A stretch of 64,000 bases of DNA from contig NZ_JAATOD010000001.1 of assembly GCF_014229645.1 (NCBI RefSeq), forward strand, positions 186,001 through 250,000, in the 5' to 3' direction. Shown here one piece after another: positions 35,989-45,175 of the stretch. The stretch is from Listeria swaminathanii. GTDB taxonomy: Bacteria; Bacillota; Bacilli; Lactobacillales; Listeriaceae. A program made the translations under genes and the position numbers. Within the stretch, counting starts at the first letter, position 1; the number at the start of each line of letters is the position of its first letter. A model generated the notes under the pieces. The model saw only the letters and a list, made by a program, of their open reading frames with translations, was not told where the DNA came from and searched no databases.

Positions 35989-36198
35989 TTAATCATTTTG
36001 TTTTATAAAGCTCTGAATACCTTCAAAAATAACATCTTTTAACGCTTCAGGATAATCAGAATATCCTTTGTTTTTCATAATTATATCTAATGCTTGAGCC
36101 ACTTCACCATCAAGAATTATTGTCACGCCTGGTGTTAGTTCCCCAGTTTTATCATTTTTAAAAGTCTCTTTTATCATAGTTAATTTATCTTTTTTCAT
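35989..36198 (-). CDS. Ribbon-helix-helix-like small protein
   Basis: 69 residues. The C-terminal half, VTIILDGEVAQALDIIMKNK then GYSDYPEALKDVIFEGI, fits the Arc/MetJ ribbon-helix-helix pattern (a beta strand then two helices), suggesting a DNA-binding regulator or an antitoxin. Last gene of the LXG cluster, 3 bases after the candidate immunity gene. Ribosome site AAAGGATTG. The assignment is by pattern only. Confidence 0.6.
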   Translation of the reverse strand: MKKDKLTMIKETFKNDKTGELTPGVTIILDGEVAQALDIIMKNKGYSDYPEALKDVIFEGIQSFIKQND

Positions 36199-36201
36199 GA
36201 T

Positions 36202-36672
36202 TCAATCCTTTCTAGTTAAATAATTTGTGCTGTGTTCTTCCCAATATCTATATTTTTGAGGGATATTTTCAAAGAATCTTTGAAAATATCCATTCCAATT
36301 ATCTGGAATATATTCTTCAAAAGATATAGATTCAGGATAATTAGAGTAAAGAATCTGATTGTCAAAATCTATTAATATACTGGGGTTATAATTATATGTA
36401 GCTTCTTCTTTATTTTGATTAAGTTCTTTAAAGAAATTTTGCTTTAGAGAGTTTGTTGAGCTTTTAAAGCTTTCTATATTTATTAAAAAAGAGTTGGCTG
36501 TATTTTCATTTAAGATGCTCATATTCTTTCGTTCTTTTGGGTACTCTTCAATTGAATATCCAGCTTGATTATAATCTAAATACCATAATTCTGGGTCGGT
36601 AATATACCAATTAAAAGAGCCGTTATATTTTACTCCTACAATAATATTTTCTGCATATTCCGGTATCAGCAT
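36202..36672 (-). CDS. Probable immunity protein for the LXG toxin
   Basis: 156 residues, acidic, rich in Tyr, Trp and Asn (SFNWYITDPELWYLDYNQ near residue 20), with no membrane segment. It lies 19 bases after the toxin stop codon on the same strand, the standard place for an LXG immunity gene. No family recognised. Start ATG; an upstream GAAGAAAAC is a poor ribosome site. Confidence 0.65.
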   Translation of the reverse strand: MLIPEYAENIIVGVKYNGSFNWYITDPELWYLDYNQAGYSIEEYPKERKNMSILNENTANSFLINIESFKSSTNSLKQNFFKELNQNKEEATYNYNPSILIDFDNQILYSNYPESISFEEYIPDNWNGYFQRFFENIPQKYRYWEEHSTNYLTRKD

Positions 36673-36691
36673 GATGTTTTCTTCACCACTT

Positions 36692-38101
36692 TCACTTTAA
36701 TATTTTTGCGTTTTGAGCATACTCCGCTAACCATTGGGTGATGGGGTCTGGTATCTCGTAAGCAGTACCTTCAAAATTAAATTTTTTAAAAACTCCTTTA
36801 TCAACAATTTTAGGAGCAGTACCTCCTTGATTTAACGGATTAGTTTTATAACCGTTTTGAGAAATTGCATTTTCCTTAATTAAATCATCCAAATATTTAG
36901 GGACTTCAAATTCAACTATATAAGAATTTGAACGTTTCTCTTTAAAGTAGTTTGCGTGGTCTTTTCCTGTTGAAACATTTAAATTATGATCAGATTTCCA
37001 GTTGTTATTTAGTGACAGTGTACCATCATCATTAACTAAAAGTAAATTTTTGCTGTCTCCACCTTGGACTCTCGAATAAGTTACTGTTTCTTCTGCTACA
37101 TTAGATCCTTGAGCTTTTCTTAATTTTGCTAGGGCACTCTTCGGTATAGAGAGTTTTTTCCCTCTATAACCTTTCGTCGTATAGCCAAAAATGAGTGATG
37201 TTAAGATACCAAAACTTTGAGCTTTGCTTATTTCTCGACCTGTAATTGGGTCTTTGTTTTTCTTCAGGGAATCTAATGTAGCTTTTAGTAATTCTGCTTC
37301 TTCTGTGGCTTGGTTACTTTCTTTTGGTAATTCACCGTTAATGCTCGCTGTATTATAAGCCTCGGTTGCTCTAATATCGACTATGCCGCCTTTGGAAAGT
37401 ATCCACATACCACTTTGTTTCACTTTGCTATAGCTGGCAAAATCATACACTGTTGTATCAGTCGCCTTAGATTGTTCTAATGTTTTTCGCATTCGGCTTA
37501 CAGCAGCAAAATTCAGTTTACTTAAATCATAGCTACCTGTTTGGCTGTTAAACTGGATATTCGATTGAAGTTCGCGAACTGTCTGCTGAATACCTTGTAT
37601 TAAATCTGTCAAATGGTCAAAGAAACTACTATGGCTTTGTTCAAATGCCAAATACTTTTCTAAGATGTTTTCTTGCTTATAGGCCATTGCTAATTGGGAA
37701 CGATAAGTTTGCATTTGGCCTTCTGTATTACTGTTCATTCGTTGATATAATGCTTCTTTTTTACTTTCAATTCTATCAATCATTTGACCAAGTTCATATA
37801 AACCAGCTGCATCAATTTTGGCATTGGGAGAGCTGTCTACTTGATTGGCAAAATCTTGGATAAATTGCTTCAAGCGATCTTCACTCTCATTCATTGCTTC
37901 AATTATCGCTTCGCAAAGAGGAAGGTATGTCATTTGGTAATAATTTTTCGAAGTATCCACGGCTGTTCCCTTTAAGCTAGTATCTTCTGTGTAGCTTATC
38001 ACGGTGGATTTGATGTCTCGGATAATCTTCCTTCCTGTTTGGTTAGCAGCATGTAGTTGAAACGCGAACTCTTGTATTTCTCCGATGTCGATTCGACTCA
38101 C
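36692..38101 (-). CDS. LXG-domain type VII secretion polymorphic toxin
   Basis: 469 residues. The LXG domain (~1-215) shows IDIGEIQEFAFQLHAANQTG, KNYYQMTYLPLCEAI and FANQVDSSPNAKIDAAGLYEL, each matching the second LXG protein at 49116. A linker and a C-terminal toxin domain (~330-469) follow, with VTYSRVQGGDS, LNVSTGKDHANYFKEKRSN, FEVPKYLDDL and PKIVDKGVF; this looks like an ADP-ribosyltransferase-like tip but I cannot confirm it. Exported by the Ess/T7 system, whose core genes are not in the window. No DUF3130 or coiled-coil partner genes sit in front of it, unlike the locus at 48462. Confidence 0.85.
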   Translation of the reverse strand: MSRIDIGEIQEFAFQLHAANQTGRKIIRDIKSTVISYTEDTSLKGTAVDTSKNYYQMTYLPLCEAIIEAMNESEDRLKQFIQDFANQVDSSPNAKIDAAGLYELGQMIDRIESKKEALYQRMNSNTEGQMQTYRSQLAMAYKQENILEKYLAFEQSHSSFFDHLTDLIQGIQQTVRELQSNIQFNSQTGSYDLSKLNFAAVSRMRKTLEQSKATDTTVYDFASYSKVKQSGMWILSKGGIVDIRATEAYNTASINGELPKESNQATEEAELLKATLDSLKKNKDPITGREISKAQSFGILTSLIFGYTTKGYRGKKLSIPKSALAKLRKAQGSNVAEETVTYSRVQGGDSKNLLLVNDDGTLSLNNNWKSDHNLNVSTGKDHANYFKEKRSNSYIVEFEVPKYLDDLIKENAISQNGYKTNPLNQGGTAPKIVDKGVFKKFNFEGTAYEIPDPITQWLAEYAQNAKILK

Positions 38102-38383
38102 TGTAACACTCCCTTTTGTAGGTCTTGTTGCTTGCTAAATGGTAAACGCATTTTCATCTATAATATACCGTAAATAATACTAAAACTCAATAATAATCTG
38201 AAAATTTAAATACAAAAATCTTCCTTTTCCCGGTACTATTTATAAGACATTTTAACCATTAACTAAAAAGAGGACTATAATTCTATATGCTCTTTGATTC
38301 CTATCTAAAAAAACATATGTGAAGCATTGAGCTATTTTTTGCGGGGAGTAAGGATATTTTTATCTTGGAAAAGGAGTGGTTTT
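38102..38383. other. Intergenic region between divergent LXG and TM2 genes
   Basis: About 280 AT-rich bases with no ORF of note. The promoters for both neighbours must lie here, but I see no clear -35/-10 pair. Confidence 0.5.
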
Positions 38384-38905
38384 GTGAGTAAGAAAGTTGT
38401 TGGTTTGGGTGATGTGTATGATTTGGGATTTCAGCCTTTGAATGATAAGGAAAGATGGAAGATGGAAGAGAGTTTCAAAGTGGATATTGATATGGAAGTT
38501 AGTGATGATGGGAAATTTGTCGTCATTTCTGATACGGGATTAAGGTTCGCTAAGTTAAAACCAATAGAAAAAAATGGGCTTACTTATGAAGAACAAGAAT
38601 ATGTGAAAGAAACGCTTCATACAGCAGATTTGAAAAGTAAATCTACGGCTGTTTTGTTGTCACTGTTTTTTGGTGGACTTGGAATTGGGCATTTTTATAC
38701 AGGAAATTGGATTTATGGACTTATTATTTTAATTGGAAGTGTGAGCTTATTCTTTTTATTAGGTTTTTTATGGATACCGATTCTCTTAGTTTTAACTTTT
38801 ATTGACTGTTTCGTTGTTGCTTCGGAAGTTACTGCGGCGAATGAGAAAATCAAACGACAACTTATTAGCCAGATTAAATTGCAGAAATTAACTAACAGAG
38901 CATGA
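38384..38905 (+). CDS. TM2-domain membrane protein
   Basis: 173 residues from the GTG at 38384 (AAAAGGAG six bases upstream); a frame extension to 38327 lacks a ribosome site. A soluble N-terminal ~85 residues, then a TM2 domain: STAVLLSLFFGGLGIGHFYTG, a glycine-rich first helix, the GHFYTGNW turn and a second helix, then a basic tail. TM2 proteins have no settled function in bacteria. 25 bases before the next gene, possibly an operon. Confidence 0.85.
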   Translation: MSKKVVGLGDVYDLGFQPLNDKERWKMEESFKVDIDMEVSDDGKFVVISDTGLRFAKLKPIEKNGLTYEEQEYVKETLHTADLKSKSTAVLLSLFFGGLGIGHFYTGNWIYGLIILIGSVSLFFLLGFLWIPILLVLTFIDCFVVASEVTAANEKIKRQLISQIKLQKLTNRA

Positions 38906-38930
38906 GTTAAACGGGAAAGAAGGAAAATAA

Positions 38931-39554
38931 GTGAAAAAATTAGTGGATTGGTTCAAAGGATTATCAAAAACGTGGAAAATTGTAGTGATTATCGGCGCGG
39001 TGCTTGTCGTCATATTAGCGGTAACTACTAGTGACGATGAGGGCGAGCAAGCAAGCGAGAAAGTAAATAGCTCGAAGACAACAAAACAGACGAGCAAGCC
39101 GAAACCACAACTTTCGGCCGAAGATTTAGCGTTGATTAAATTTGATTTAGTAGAATTTGAAGGCCGGGAACTTTCTGCGGAAAACATTTTAAAAGATACG
39201 ATTAAGGGAGAAATTTGGTCGGATTTAGACTTTGCGAATGATAATATTAATCAAATGATCGACACAATGAAGCGATATCAGCAAGAAATTTTAAATATAG
39301 ACGCGCTAAAAAGAAGTTCAGAAGCCTCGGCAGATACACAGACATTTAAGAAGGTTTTTACAGAGTGGAGCGACTTCAAAATACAGCGAATACAAGTGAC
39401 GATTGATTTGCTAAATGGGAAAAAAGATAGTGAAACTGCATTTAAAAAAAGATATCCTAATCAAATCATTTTTAAAAAGGTGCGCACGGATAAATTACAA
39501 ACAGCCTTGAATAACTTGAAAGTAGGCTACCAATTATTGGATAGTCAAAAATAA
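38931..39554 (+). CDS. Membrane-anchored hypothetical protein
   Basis: 207 residues from GTG behind AGAAGGAAAA. One N-terminal helix (~15-34: WKIVVIIGAVLVVILAV), a polar linker rich in Ser, Lys and Thr, then a helical extracellular domain (~60-200). The organisation resembles a membrane-tethered surface protein. No family recognised. Confidence 0.7.
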   Translation: MKKLVDWFKGLSKTWKIVVIIGAVLVVILAVTTSDDEGEQASEKVNSSKTTKQTSKPKPQLSAEDLALIKFDLVEFEGRELSAENILKDTIKGEIWSDLDFANDNINQMIDTMKRYQQEILNIDALKRSSEASADTQTFKKVFTEWSDFKIQRIQVTIDLLNGKKDSETAFKKRYPNQIIFKKVRTDKLQTALNNLKVGYQLLDSQK

Positions 39555-39590
39555 ACAAAAGCCATCTGACTGGGGATGGCTTTTTGTTTA
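39554..39590. terminator. Bidirectional terminator between convergent genes
   Basis: AAAAGCCATC pairs with GATGGCTTTT, with T-runs on either side. Confidence 0.85.
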
Positions 39591-40856
39591 TTTAGAAGGG
39601 AAATTAGCAATCATTTTCTCCAAAAATACTTTCTGCCAAGCGTGATCCTGCGCTGTACCGTGCAAATTAGTACTAAGTGTCAGCTCGCCGCGGAAAGTCG
39701 TAGCCGCGACTTGGAAAAACGGAGCATATTTTAAAGAACCGCAAATGAAGCAATCTTTTAAAGTACTTCCTTCAAAAACGAGTTTTTCGTCGTCAATAAT
39801 TCCGATATTTGTAAAACTGGTCTTCGGAATAGAATACATTTTTTCAGACGCTTTTTTGGCAATAGAATAGCTTTTTTTCTTGAAAATGAATTCCAATAAA
39901 TAATAAATTCGCAAAGGAGCTAGGCTGTTTTTTTGTGGATTGAGAGATTTTTTGACGGCTTGAAGGGTGCTTTCGAATGAGCTTAGGTCGTCCGTCGCCT
40001 TCATTTGGCAGGTAATATTGGCGGTTAAGTTGGTGATACCACGGCTTGTCTTATTCGGCAAATATTTCCGGAGATCCACTGGACAATCAATCGACATCTC
40101 ATTTTGCTGCGTTGTTTGTTGAACGGTGCGCACCATTGCCGCGAAAAGCACATCATTAACGGTTGCTTCGTGCTCTTTAGCATATTGAATAATTTGCGAA
40201 AAATTTGTTTTCGGTATTTTAGTCCAAATGATTTTCGGATTTTTCGGATCGCCTTTCAGTGGGAAAGATGGATTATGGACAGCTTTTTGCGTCGTTTTCT
40301 CACTGAAAATCGACTTTATTTCTTTGCGGGAAAATTGCTCAAAAACTTGATTCAAACTCCGCGAACCAAAGCTCAATTTCGCCTGATAATCTGGGTTTTC
40401 CAACAGCTTAGAATAAAGTTTACTCAGCACATAAAGGTATTCCTTAAAACCAGCACCATCAGCTAACATGTGGTTCATAATAATCACTAGCTGATCGGCA
40501 GTTTCAGTCCGGACAACAGTGAAACAAATTTGTGGACCATTTTCCGTAGACAATTTCCTAACGAGAGCACGGTTTACTTCGATTTCTGGCTCAGCAGTTT
40601 CGACAAGAAAAACCAAATCATCCGCCGAAAAAACACTTTCTTGCCAAAAAGCCCCTTTTTTCGTTTCTTTAAAATGACAAAGAAGTAGCGGCAATTTCTC
40701 AGTGGATTGCATGACTGCTTTTTTTAGAACGTCTTTATTTAAATGATTATCAAATGTCAGCACGGTATGCAAATGATGATCGTTTTTCATTTTTTCTCCA
40801 GAAATATAATGTTTAACATCAGAAGGTTCAGCGGGATAAGTAGTAATTTTTACCAT
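39588..40856 (-). CDS. Stand-alone condensation/acyltransferase-domain protein
   Basis: 422 residues with the fold of peptide-synthetase condensation domains and wax-ester or polyketide-associated acyltransferases: IIMNHMLADGAGFKEYL (~125-141) carries the catalytic HxxxDG motif, and PVDLRKYLPNKTSRGITNLT (~255-274) the second conserved block. It would join an acyl group to an amine or alcohol. No adenylation or carrier domain is nearby, so donor and acceptor are unknown. From memory this is the lmo0439 equivalent, annotated there as similar to a peptide-synthetase module. Confidence 0.8.
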   Translation of the reverse strand: MVKITTYPAEPSDVKHYISGEKMKNDHHLHTVLTFDNHLNKDVLKKAVMQSTEKLPLLLCHFKETKKGAFWQESVFSADDLVFLVETAEPEIEVNRALVRKLSTENGPQICFTVVRTETADQLVIIMNHMLADGAGFKEYLYVLSKLYSKLLENPDYQAKLSFGSRSLNQVFEQFSRKEIKSIFSEKTTQKAVHNPSFPLKGDPKNPKIIWTKIPKTNFSQIIQYAKEHEATVNDVLFAAMVRTVQQTTQQNEMSIDCPVDLRKYLPNKTSRGITNLTANITCQMKATDDLSSFESTLQAVKKSLNPQKNSLAPLRIYYLLEFIFKKKSYSIAKKASEKMYSIPKTSFTNIGIIDDEKLVFEGSTLKDCFICGSLKYAPFFQVAATTFRGELTLSTNLHGTAQDHAWQKVFLEKMIANFPSK

Positions 40857-40925
40857 GGGACTTCCTTCTTTCTTCGGTTTAAATAGTTGTTAATAGTTTC
40901 CCTGAAAGCAGTGCCGCGAAACAAG

Positions 40926-40955
40926 TTGCGGCTCAAAGTGAACTTAAGTTATACT
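40926..40955 (+). promoter_or_regulatory. Promoter of the gene at 40994
   Basis: TTGCGG, 18 bases, TATACT; the start codon is 39 bases after the -10. Confidence 0.6.
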
Positions 40956-40993
40956 GAGCATATGCAAGCTAATATTTCTAGGAGGCACCTAAT

Positions 40994-41497
40994 ATGACAA
41001 ACAGAACATTAACTACCAAGTTACTAGGAACACTAAGCTATACGCAAGAAAATGGGACGACGGTGGATGCTGTAATTCCTTTGGATGGCAAAGAAGTAAA
41101 GATTGATTATAGTATTTTTGAAAAGCTTACTTCAGAAGATTATTTTAAAGATATCGTTACTTTAACTGATCAAATTCCGGAACTACACCTAAAAGCGAAA
41201 AAAACTATTTTAGAGCAATTTGATGGAAATGATACGCTTACTATTTATTTTGATTTTCATACAGATGAATTGCCCGAAGAGGTTTTAAAAGTTACCGAAT
41301 GTGATGCGATAGAAAATGTAACAAAGGAAATCTTAATCGATAAACTAGTTCTGTCAGGCGTTTGGTTTTCGGAAAATGCCAATAATGAGTTGGATTTAAC
41401 ATTCGATTTCAAACTATTACCAGAAGTTAGCGATGAACTTTTAGTTGTTCGTTTTGATACAAAAGGAGAAATTACTGAATTAACCCATGAAAGTTAA
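40994..41497 (+). CDS. Hypothetical acidic cytoplasmic protein
   Basis: 167 residues, acidic, predicted alternating beta strands and helices, no membrane segment. AGGAGG lies nine bases before ATG. Its sequence (LTTKLLGTLSYTQENGTTVD, then VIPLDGKEVKIDYSIFEKL) resembles DUF2004-type proteins, a weak assignment. Single gene with its own promoter and terminator; conserved neighbour of the PBP gene. Confidence 0.65.
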   Translation: MTNRTLTTKLLGTLSYTQENGTTVDAVIPLDGKEVKIDYSIFEKLTSEDYFKDIVTLTDQIPELHLKAKKTILEQFDGNDTLTIYFDFHTDELPEEVLKVTECDAIENVTKEILIDKLVLSGVWFSENANNELDLTFDFKLLPEVSDELLVVRFDTKGEITELTHES

Positions 41498-41499
41498 CA

Positions 41500-41541
41500 A
41501 AAAAGAGCCTTTCTGTTCGCGAACAGAAAGGCTCTTTTTTT
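41500..41541. terminator. Strong bidirectional terminator
   Basis: AAGAGCCTTTCTGTTCGCGA and its exact complement form a near-perfect palindrome with T-runs on both sides; ends the gene at 40994 and the convergent PBP gene. Confidence 0.92.
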
Positions 41542-43576
41542 ATTTATACATACTTTCAATAACTGGTTTTAACTTATCAATTACAAGTCCGCTACCACCG
41601 CGACCTTTGACGTTTTCAATCATTCCGACCATGAGGTAATTGGGATTATCGGCATCGAAGGCATAAACAAAACCATTTTCAAGGCCATCTTCGCCTTGTT
41701 TTTCTTTTAGTTCGGCTGTACCTGTTTTGGCTGCGATACTATGACCTTGGATTTGTAGGGCATGTGCTGTGCCGGCCGGATCAGAAACTGTTTTGACTAA
41801 AGCGGCTTTAACTTGGTTGGCAGATGCGGCTTCGGTTGCTTGCGTTTCCTTGCCAGCTTTTTCTTTTGTATCTAGTTTTGGATAAGGCATTTTTCCGTCG
41901 TTCGCAATTGCAGAGTAGGCGATTGCTTGTTGAATTGGCGACATTAGAAGCTGACCTTGGCCGTATGCTGTATCAGCTAATAAAATTTCCGAATTCAGCC
42001 CATCATTCGAAATTTGCGCGGGTTTCATTGTAAACGGAAGGTTGTATTCCTTATCAAAATCGAATTTCTCCAAGCCAGCTGTTAGTTTATCTTTGCCGAT
42101 TTCGATTCCTTCCTGCGCAAAATAAATGTTATCCGAGTGCACGAGTGCGTCGGTCATATTTACTTTTGGAACATCATGGACACGAGTGACAAAATAATTA
42201 CCCCAAGAAGCATCTTTTTGCCATTTTAATCCAGAAATTTCACGGACTTTATCAGGTTTTGTCACCCCAGTGTCCAGCCCAATCGTTGCAGTAATCGTTT
42301 TAAAAGTGGAGCCTGGTGCGTAACGATTTGCGTATCTTGCTAAGAAAGGAAGGCGTTTATCGTCATTGTATTTCGCGTAATCTTCGGAAGTAATCCCGAG
42401 CACCATTTGATTGGCGTCATAAGAAGGCGTGCTAACTAATGCTAAAAGTTCGCCGTTTGTGGGATTAATCATTGTCACCGCGCCAGTTTCAGAGCCAAGA
42501 CTATCAAAAGCTTTCTTCTGAATCGCGGCATCAATCGTTAGTTTAATTTCGTCGCCATCTTTTTTATCAATTTTTTGCAAAGTATCTTCTTGTTTCGTTT
42601 GATCGTTGATGATTTTGATTGCGCCACCGTTTTTGCCGCGCAGTTGTTTGTCGTAGTAGCGTTCTAAACCACTTTTACCAATCACATCACCGACACTGAG
42701 TTTAGGATTTTTCTCGATATCTTCGGCACTCACTTCGCCAACATAACCAATTAAATGAGACGTTGCTTCATTTAATGGATACGTCCGCATTTCTTTTTGC
42801 GCGTAAGTAAGGCCAGTCGCTTCAGGTAGATTGTCTTTTTTTAAAGTAACTAAAGGAACAAAACTGTCCGCTTGAACCCATTTTTGCTCGAGTTGTTTGT
42901 TAATGTAATCAGTGGAAATATCCAGTTTTTTGCTAATATCAGCAATGTTTTTCACTTTTTCGTCGCCTTCACCAAGCTTTGAAGGAACAATACCTGCTTC
43001 AGCAAATTGACCAGTCGTTGCGAGCGGATTTCCGTTTCTATCAACGATTTGACCACGTTCTGCGTCATCTTCCGTGATGCGAACTTTATCCGTTTTCACC
43101 ATACCTGGGAAAATAAGCGCGGGTTTCCAGTCGATTTTCCAGTCGTCATCTTGCTTAGAAATAGTTGTTTTATATTTTTGCGTTGCGAGTTTTCCAAGGC
43201 TGGTGCGCATTTCTAGTTCGTATGTTAAATTGAATTTATTTGCTTTGTCATCATAGTTCGACTTGAGGTTTTTGACTTTAATATCTTTCGCGCCAATTCC
43301 GTCATAAACAGCTTGGTACTTGGCTTCCATTTCTTTCGTTGTAAATTCTACTTTTTTGAGAGATTCTTTTGAAACACTATTTCCGAGTTTATCGTACTTT
43401 TCTTTAGCGATATTTGATGTAAAAGTTTCTGCGGCTGCTAAAGCATTTTTTTCATCTTTATGTTGATTTTGGATAAAAAAATAAATGGCAATACCTGCGA
43501 GGACGACAACAGCGGCAATACTTCCAATAATAATTGCCTTCTTGTTATTCCCCTTTTTCCCACCATATCTAGCCAT
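41540..43576 (-). CDS. Class B penicillin-binding protein (MecA-N type)
   Basis: 678 residues. N-terminal membrane anchor (~13-33), an NTF2-like MecA N-terminal domain (~40-155), a dimerisation domain (~160-330) and the transpeptidase domain (~345-675) with SxxK in PGSTFK (Ser ~423), SxN in HSDN (~481) and KTGTAEL (~620). It cross-links peptidoglycan outside the membrane. The MecA-like N-terminus marks the PBP2a/PBP3-type family with low beta-lactam affinity; the Listeria homologue (lmo0441, PBPB3) is linked to innate cephalosporin tolerance. Ribosome site AAGGGG. Confidence 0.93.
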   Translation of the reverse strand: MARYGGKKGNNKKAIIIGSIAAVVVLAGIAIYFFIQNQHKDEKNALAAAETFTSNIAKEKYDKLGNSVSKESLKKVEFTTKEMEAKYQAVYDGIGAKDIKVKNLKSNYDDKANKFNLTYELEMRTSLGKLATQKYKTTISKQDDDWKIDWKPALIFPGMVKTDKVRITEDDAERGQIVDRNGNPLATTGQFAEAGIVPSKLGEGDEKVKNIADISKKLDISTDYINKQLEQKWVQADSFVPLVTLKKDNLPEATGLTYAQKEMRTYPLNEATSHLIGYVGEVSAEDIEKNPKLSVGDVIGKSGLERYYDKQLRGKNGGAIKIINDQTKQEDTLQKIDKKDGDEIKLTIDAAIQKKAFDSLGSETGAVTMINPTNGELLALVSTPSYDANQMVLGITSEDYAKYNDDKRLPFLARYANRYAPGSTFKTITATIGLDTGVTKPDKVREISGLKWQKDASWGNYFVTRVHDVPKVNMTDALVHSDNIYFAQEGIEIGKDKLTAGLEKFDFDKEYNLPFTMKPAQISNDGLNSEILLADTAYGQGQLLMSPIQQAIAYSAIANDGKMPYPKLDTKEKAGKETQATEAASANQVKAALVKTVSDPAGTAHALQIQGHSIAAKTGTAELKEKQGEDGLENGFVYAFDADNPNYLMVGMIENVKGRGGSGLVIDKLKPVIESMYK

Positions 43577-43610
43577 AATACACCCCTTAAATTCATGTTT
43601 TATTCAATTA

Positions 43611-43640
43611 ATTATACCAAACACTTTGAAAAAAGTTGAA
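43611..43640 (-). promoter_or_regulatory. PBP gene promoter
   Basis: On minus: TTCAAC, 18 bases, TATAAT; 35 bases upstream of the start codon. Confidence 0.6.
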
Positions 43641-43747
43641 AAAATTAAAGAAAACTTTAGATTTGCCTGACATATTTTTTTCCTATTCATGTCATAATTT
43701 GTTCTTATTTGCTTGGTAAAGTAATGGTAACGAAAGGATGATGTTGG

Positions 43748-44062
43748 ATGGAAGAGATGGAACAACCAGAAAAGAAAGTCATTATTCGTGGGAAAGGCAT
43801 CCACAATAAATGGAAGTGGAGCACGATTATTGTCAGTATTCTTTCTGTCATTATTATTAGCTTTTTAAGTTATCAACTGTATTCAGTTAGTCAAAATACC
43901 CCAGAAAATAATACTGGAACGATGCAAGGCCCTGGAGGAAGTGGTGTGCCAAGTGGAACGCCGCCGTCTGGTGAACCAGGTCAAGCCCCGGGTAGCTCGG
44001 ATGATAGTAGTTCTGATTCCGGGACAAGTGATAGTAGTACAAGTAGCGACGGGACACTTTAA
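43748..44062 (+). CDS. Small membrane-anchored Ser/Gly/Asp-rich protein
   Basis: 104 residues. One membrane helix at ~25-45 after a basic N-terminus (KWKWSTIIVSILSVIIISFL), then a low-complexity extracellular tail made of Gly, Pro, Ser and Asp (GGSGVPSGTPPSGEPGQAPG, then SSDSGTSDSSTSSDG). Such tails act as spacers or disordered wall segments. ATG behind AAAGGATG. Divergent from the PBP gene, with its own terminator. Function unknown. Confidence 0.7.
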   Translation: MEEMEQPEKKVIIRGKGIHNKWKWSTIIVSILSVIIISFLSYQLYSVSQNTPENNTGTMQGPGGSGVPSGTPPSGEPGQAPGSSDDSSSDSGTSDSSTSSDGTL

Positions 44063-44070
44063 TAGCTGTA

Positions 44071-44106
44071 AGCCCTCTAAAACCTAGAATTTTAGAGGGC
44101 TTTTCC
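44071..44106 (+). terminator. Terminator
   Basis: AGCCCTCTAAAA pairs with TTTTAGAGGGCT and is followed by TTTT. Confidence 0.88.
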
Positions 44107-44198
44107 CAATCTTTAAAAAATCTTATGGAATTATCGCTCTCTTTTTTTGTCATTTTATTGTAATATGGAGGTAAGTTACAATAAATGAGGTGTGTAAA

Positions 44199-45128
44199 AT
44201 GGCAAGACATGCACGAAAAAGAAAAGCGCGTAAAGGGAGAATTTTTGTTACTATTCTAGTTGCCCTATTAATTTTAGTTGGTGTAGTTGCAGTTATCGGT
44301 TATTTCCAATATCAATCTAGCTTAAAAGAAGCGCAAACTGAAAGTAAATTAAAAGATTACGAATTTAATGGTGTCAAAGCAGTTGGCGATGAGATTAATG
44401 TGTTACTTATCGGCAGTGATTCGCGTGGAGAAGACCAAGGGCGTTCAGATAGCTTAATGATTGCTCATTATAATACGAAAACAAATACGCCAAAACTCGT
44501 GTCCATCATGCGTGATACATATGTGGACATCCCTGGACATGGCAAAAACAAAATCAATGCAGCATATTCCTACGGCGGACCAGAACTTGTACGCCAAACG
44601 ATTAAAGAAAACTTTGGTGTAGATGTGCAATATTACGTAGTAGCCAATTTCGAAGGTTTCCCTAAGATCGTTGATACGCTAGCGCCAGAAGGAATCAAAA
44701 TTAACGCTGAAAAAGATATGTCGAAAAACATCGACGCAAATATTAAAAAAGGTGAGCAAGTAATGGATGGTAAAACACTTTTACAATATGCTCGCTTCCG
44801 TAAAGATGCAGAAGGTGACTTCGGTCGAATTCGCCGTCAGCAACAAGTGTTAGAAGCCTTGAAAGAACAAGCCATTGACGTTGGCGATGTAACTAAAATT
44901 CCAGATGTCATCGGAAAACTACAAGGTTATTCTTCCACTAATATCCCAACAGGAACATTAATGTCCATTGGCGCAGATTTCCTACTAGGCAAAACAGAAA
45001 CAATGGAAAAATTCGCCATCCCAGTTGAAGGGAAATGGCACAATGAGCGAATCGACGGCGCAGGAGCAGTCCTTCGTTTAGACGATGTAGCCGCAAATGC
45101 GAAAGCTTTACAAGACTTTTTGAAATAA
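44199..45128 (+). CDS. LytR-CpsA-Psr (LCP) cell-wall glycopolymer ligase
   Basis: 309 residues from the ATG at 44199 (GAGGTG seven bases upstream); the GTG nine bases earlier is less likely. A basic N-terminus, one membrane helix (~20-40), then the LCP domain with LLIGSDSRGEDQGRSDSLMI (~70-90), SIMRDTYVDIPGHGKNKIN (~102-120) and the Arg-rich RIRRQQQVLEAL motif (~210). LCP enzymes attach wall teichoic acid or other glycopolymers from a lipid carrier to peptidoglycan. Older name LytR. From memory this is the lmo0443 equivalent. Confidence 0.93.
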   Translation: MARHARKRKARKGRIFVTILVALLILVGVVAVIGYFQYQSSLKEAQTESKLKDYEFNGVKAVGDEINVLLIGSDSRGEDQGRSDSLMIAHYNTKTNTPKLVSIMRDTYVDIPGHGKNKINAAYSYGGPELVRQTIKENFGVDVQYYVVANFEGFPKIVDTLAPEGIKINAEKDMSKNIDANIKKGEQVMDGKTLLQYARFRKDAEGDFGRIRRQQQVLEALKEQAIDVGDVTKIPDVIGKLQGYSSTNIPTGTLMSIGADFLLGKTETMEKFAIPVEGKWHNERIDGAGAVLRLDDVAANAKALQDFLK

Positions 45129-45130
45129 CA

Positions 45131-45172
45131 AAAAAACACGGAAATCCTCGTTACTGGATTTCCGTGTTTTTA
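45131..45172. terminator. Bidirectional terminator
   Basis: AACACGGAAATCC pairs with GGATTTCCGTGTT, with A- and T-runs. Confidence 0.88.
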
Positions 45173-45175
45173 TTA

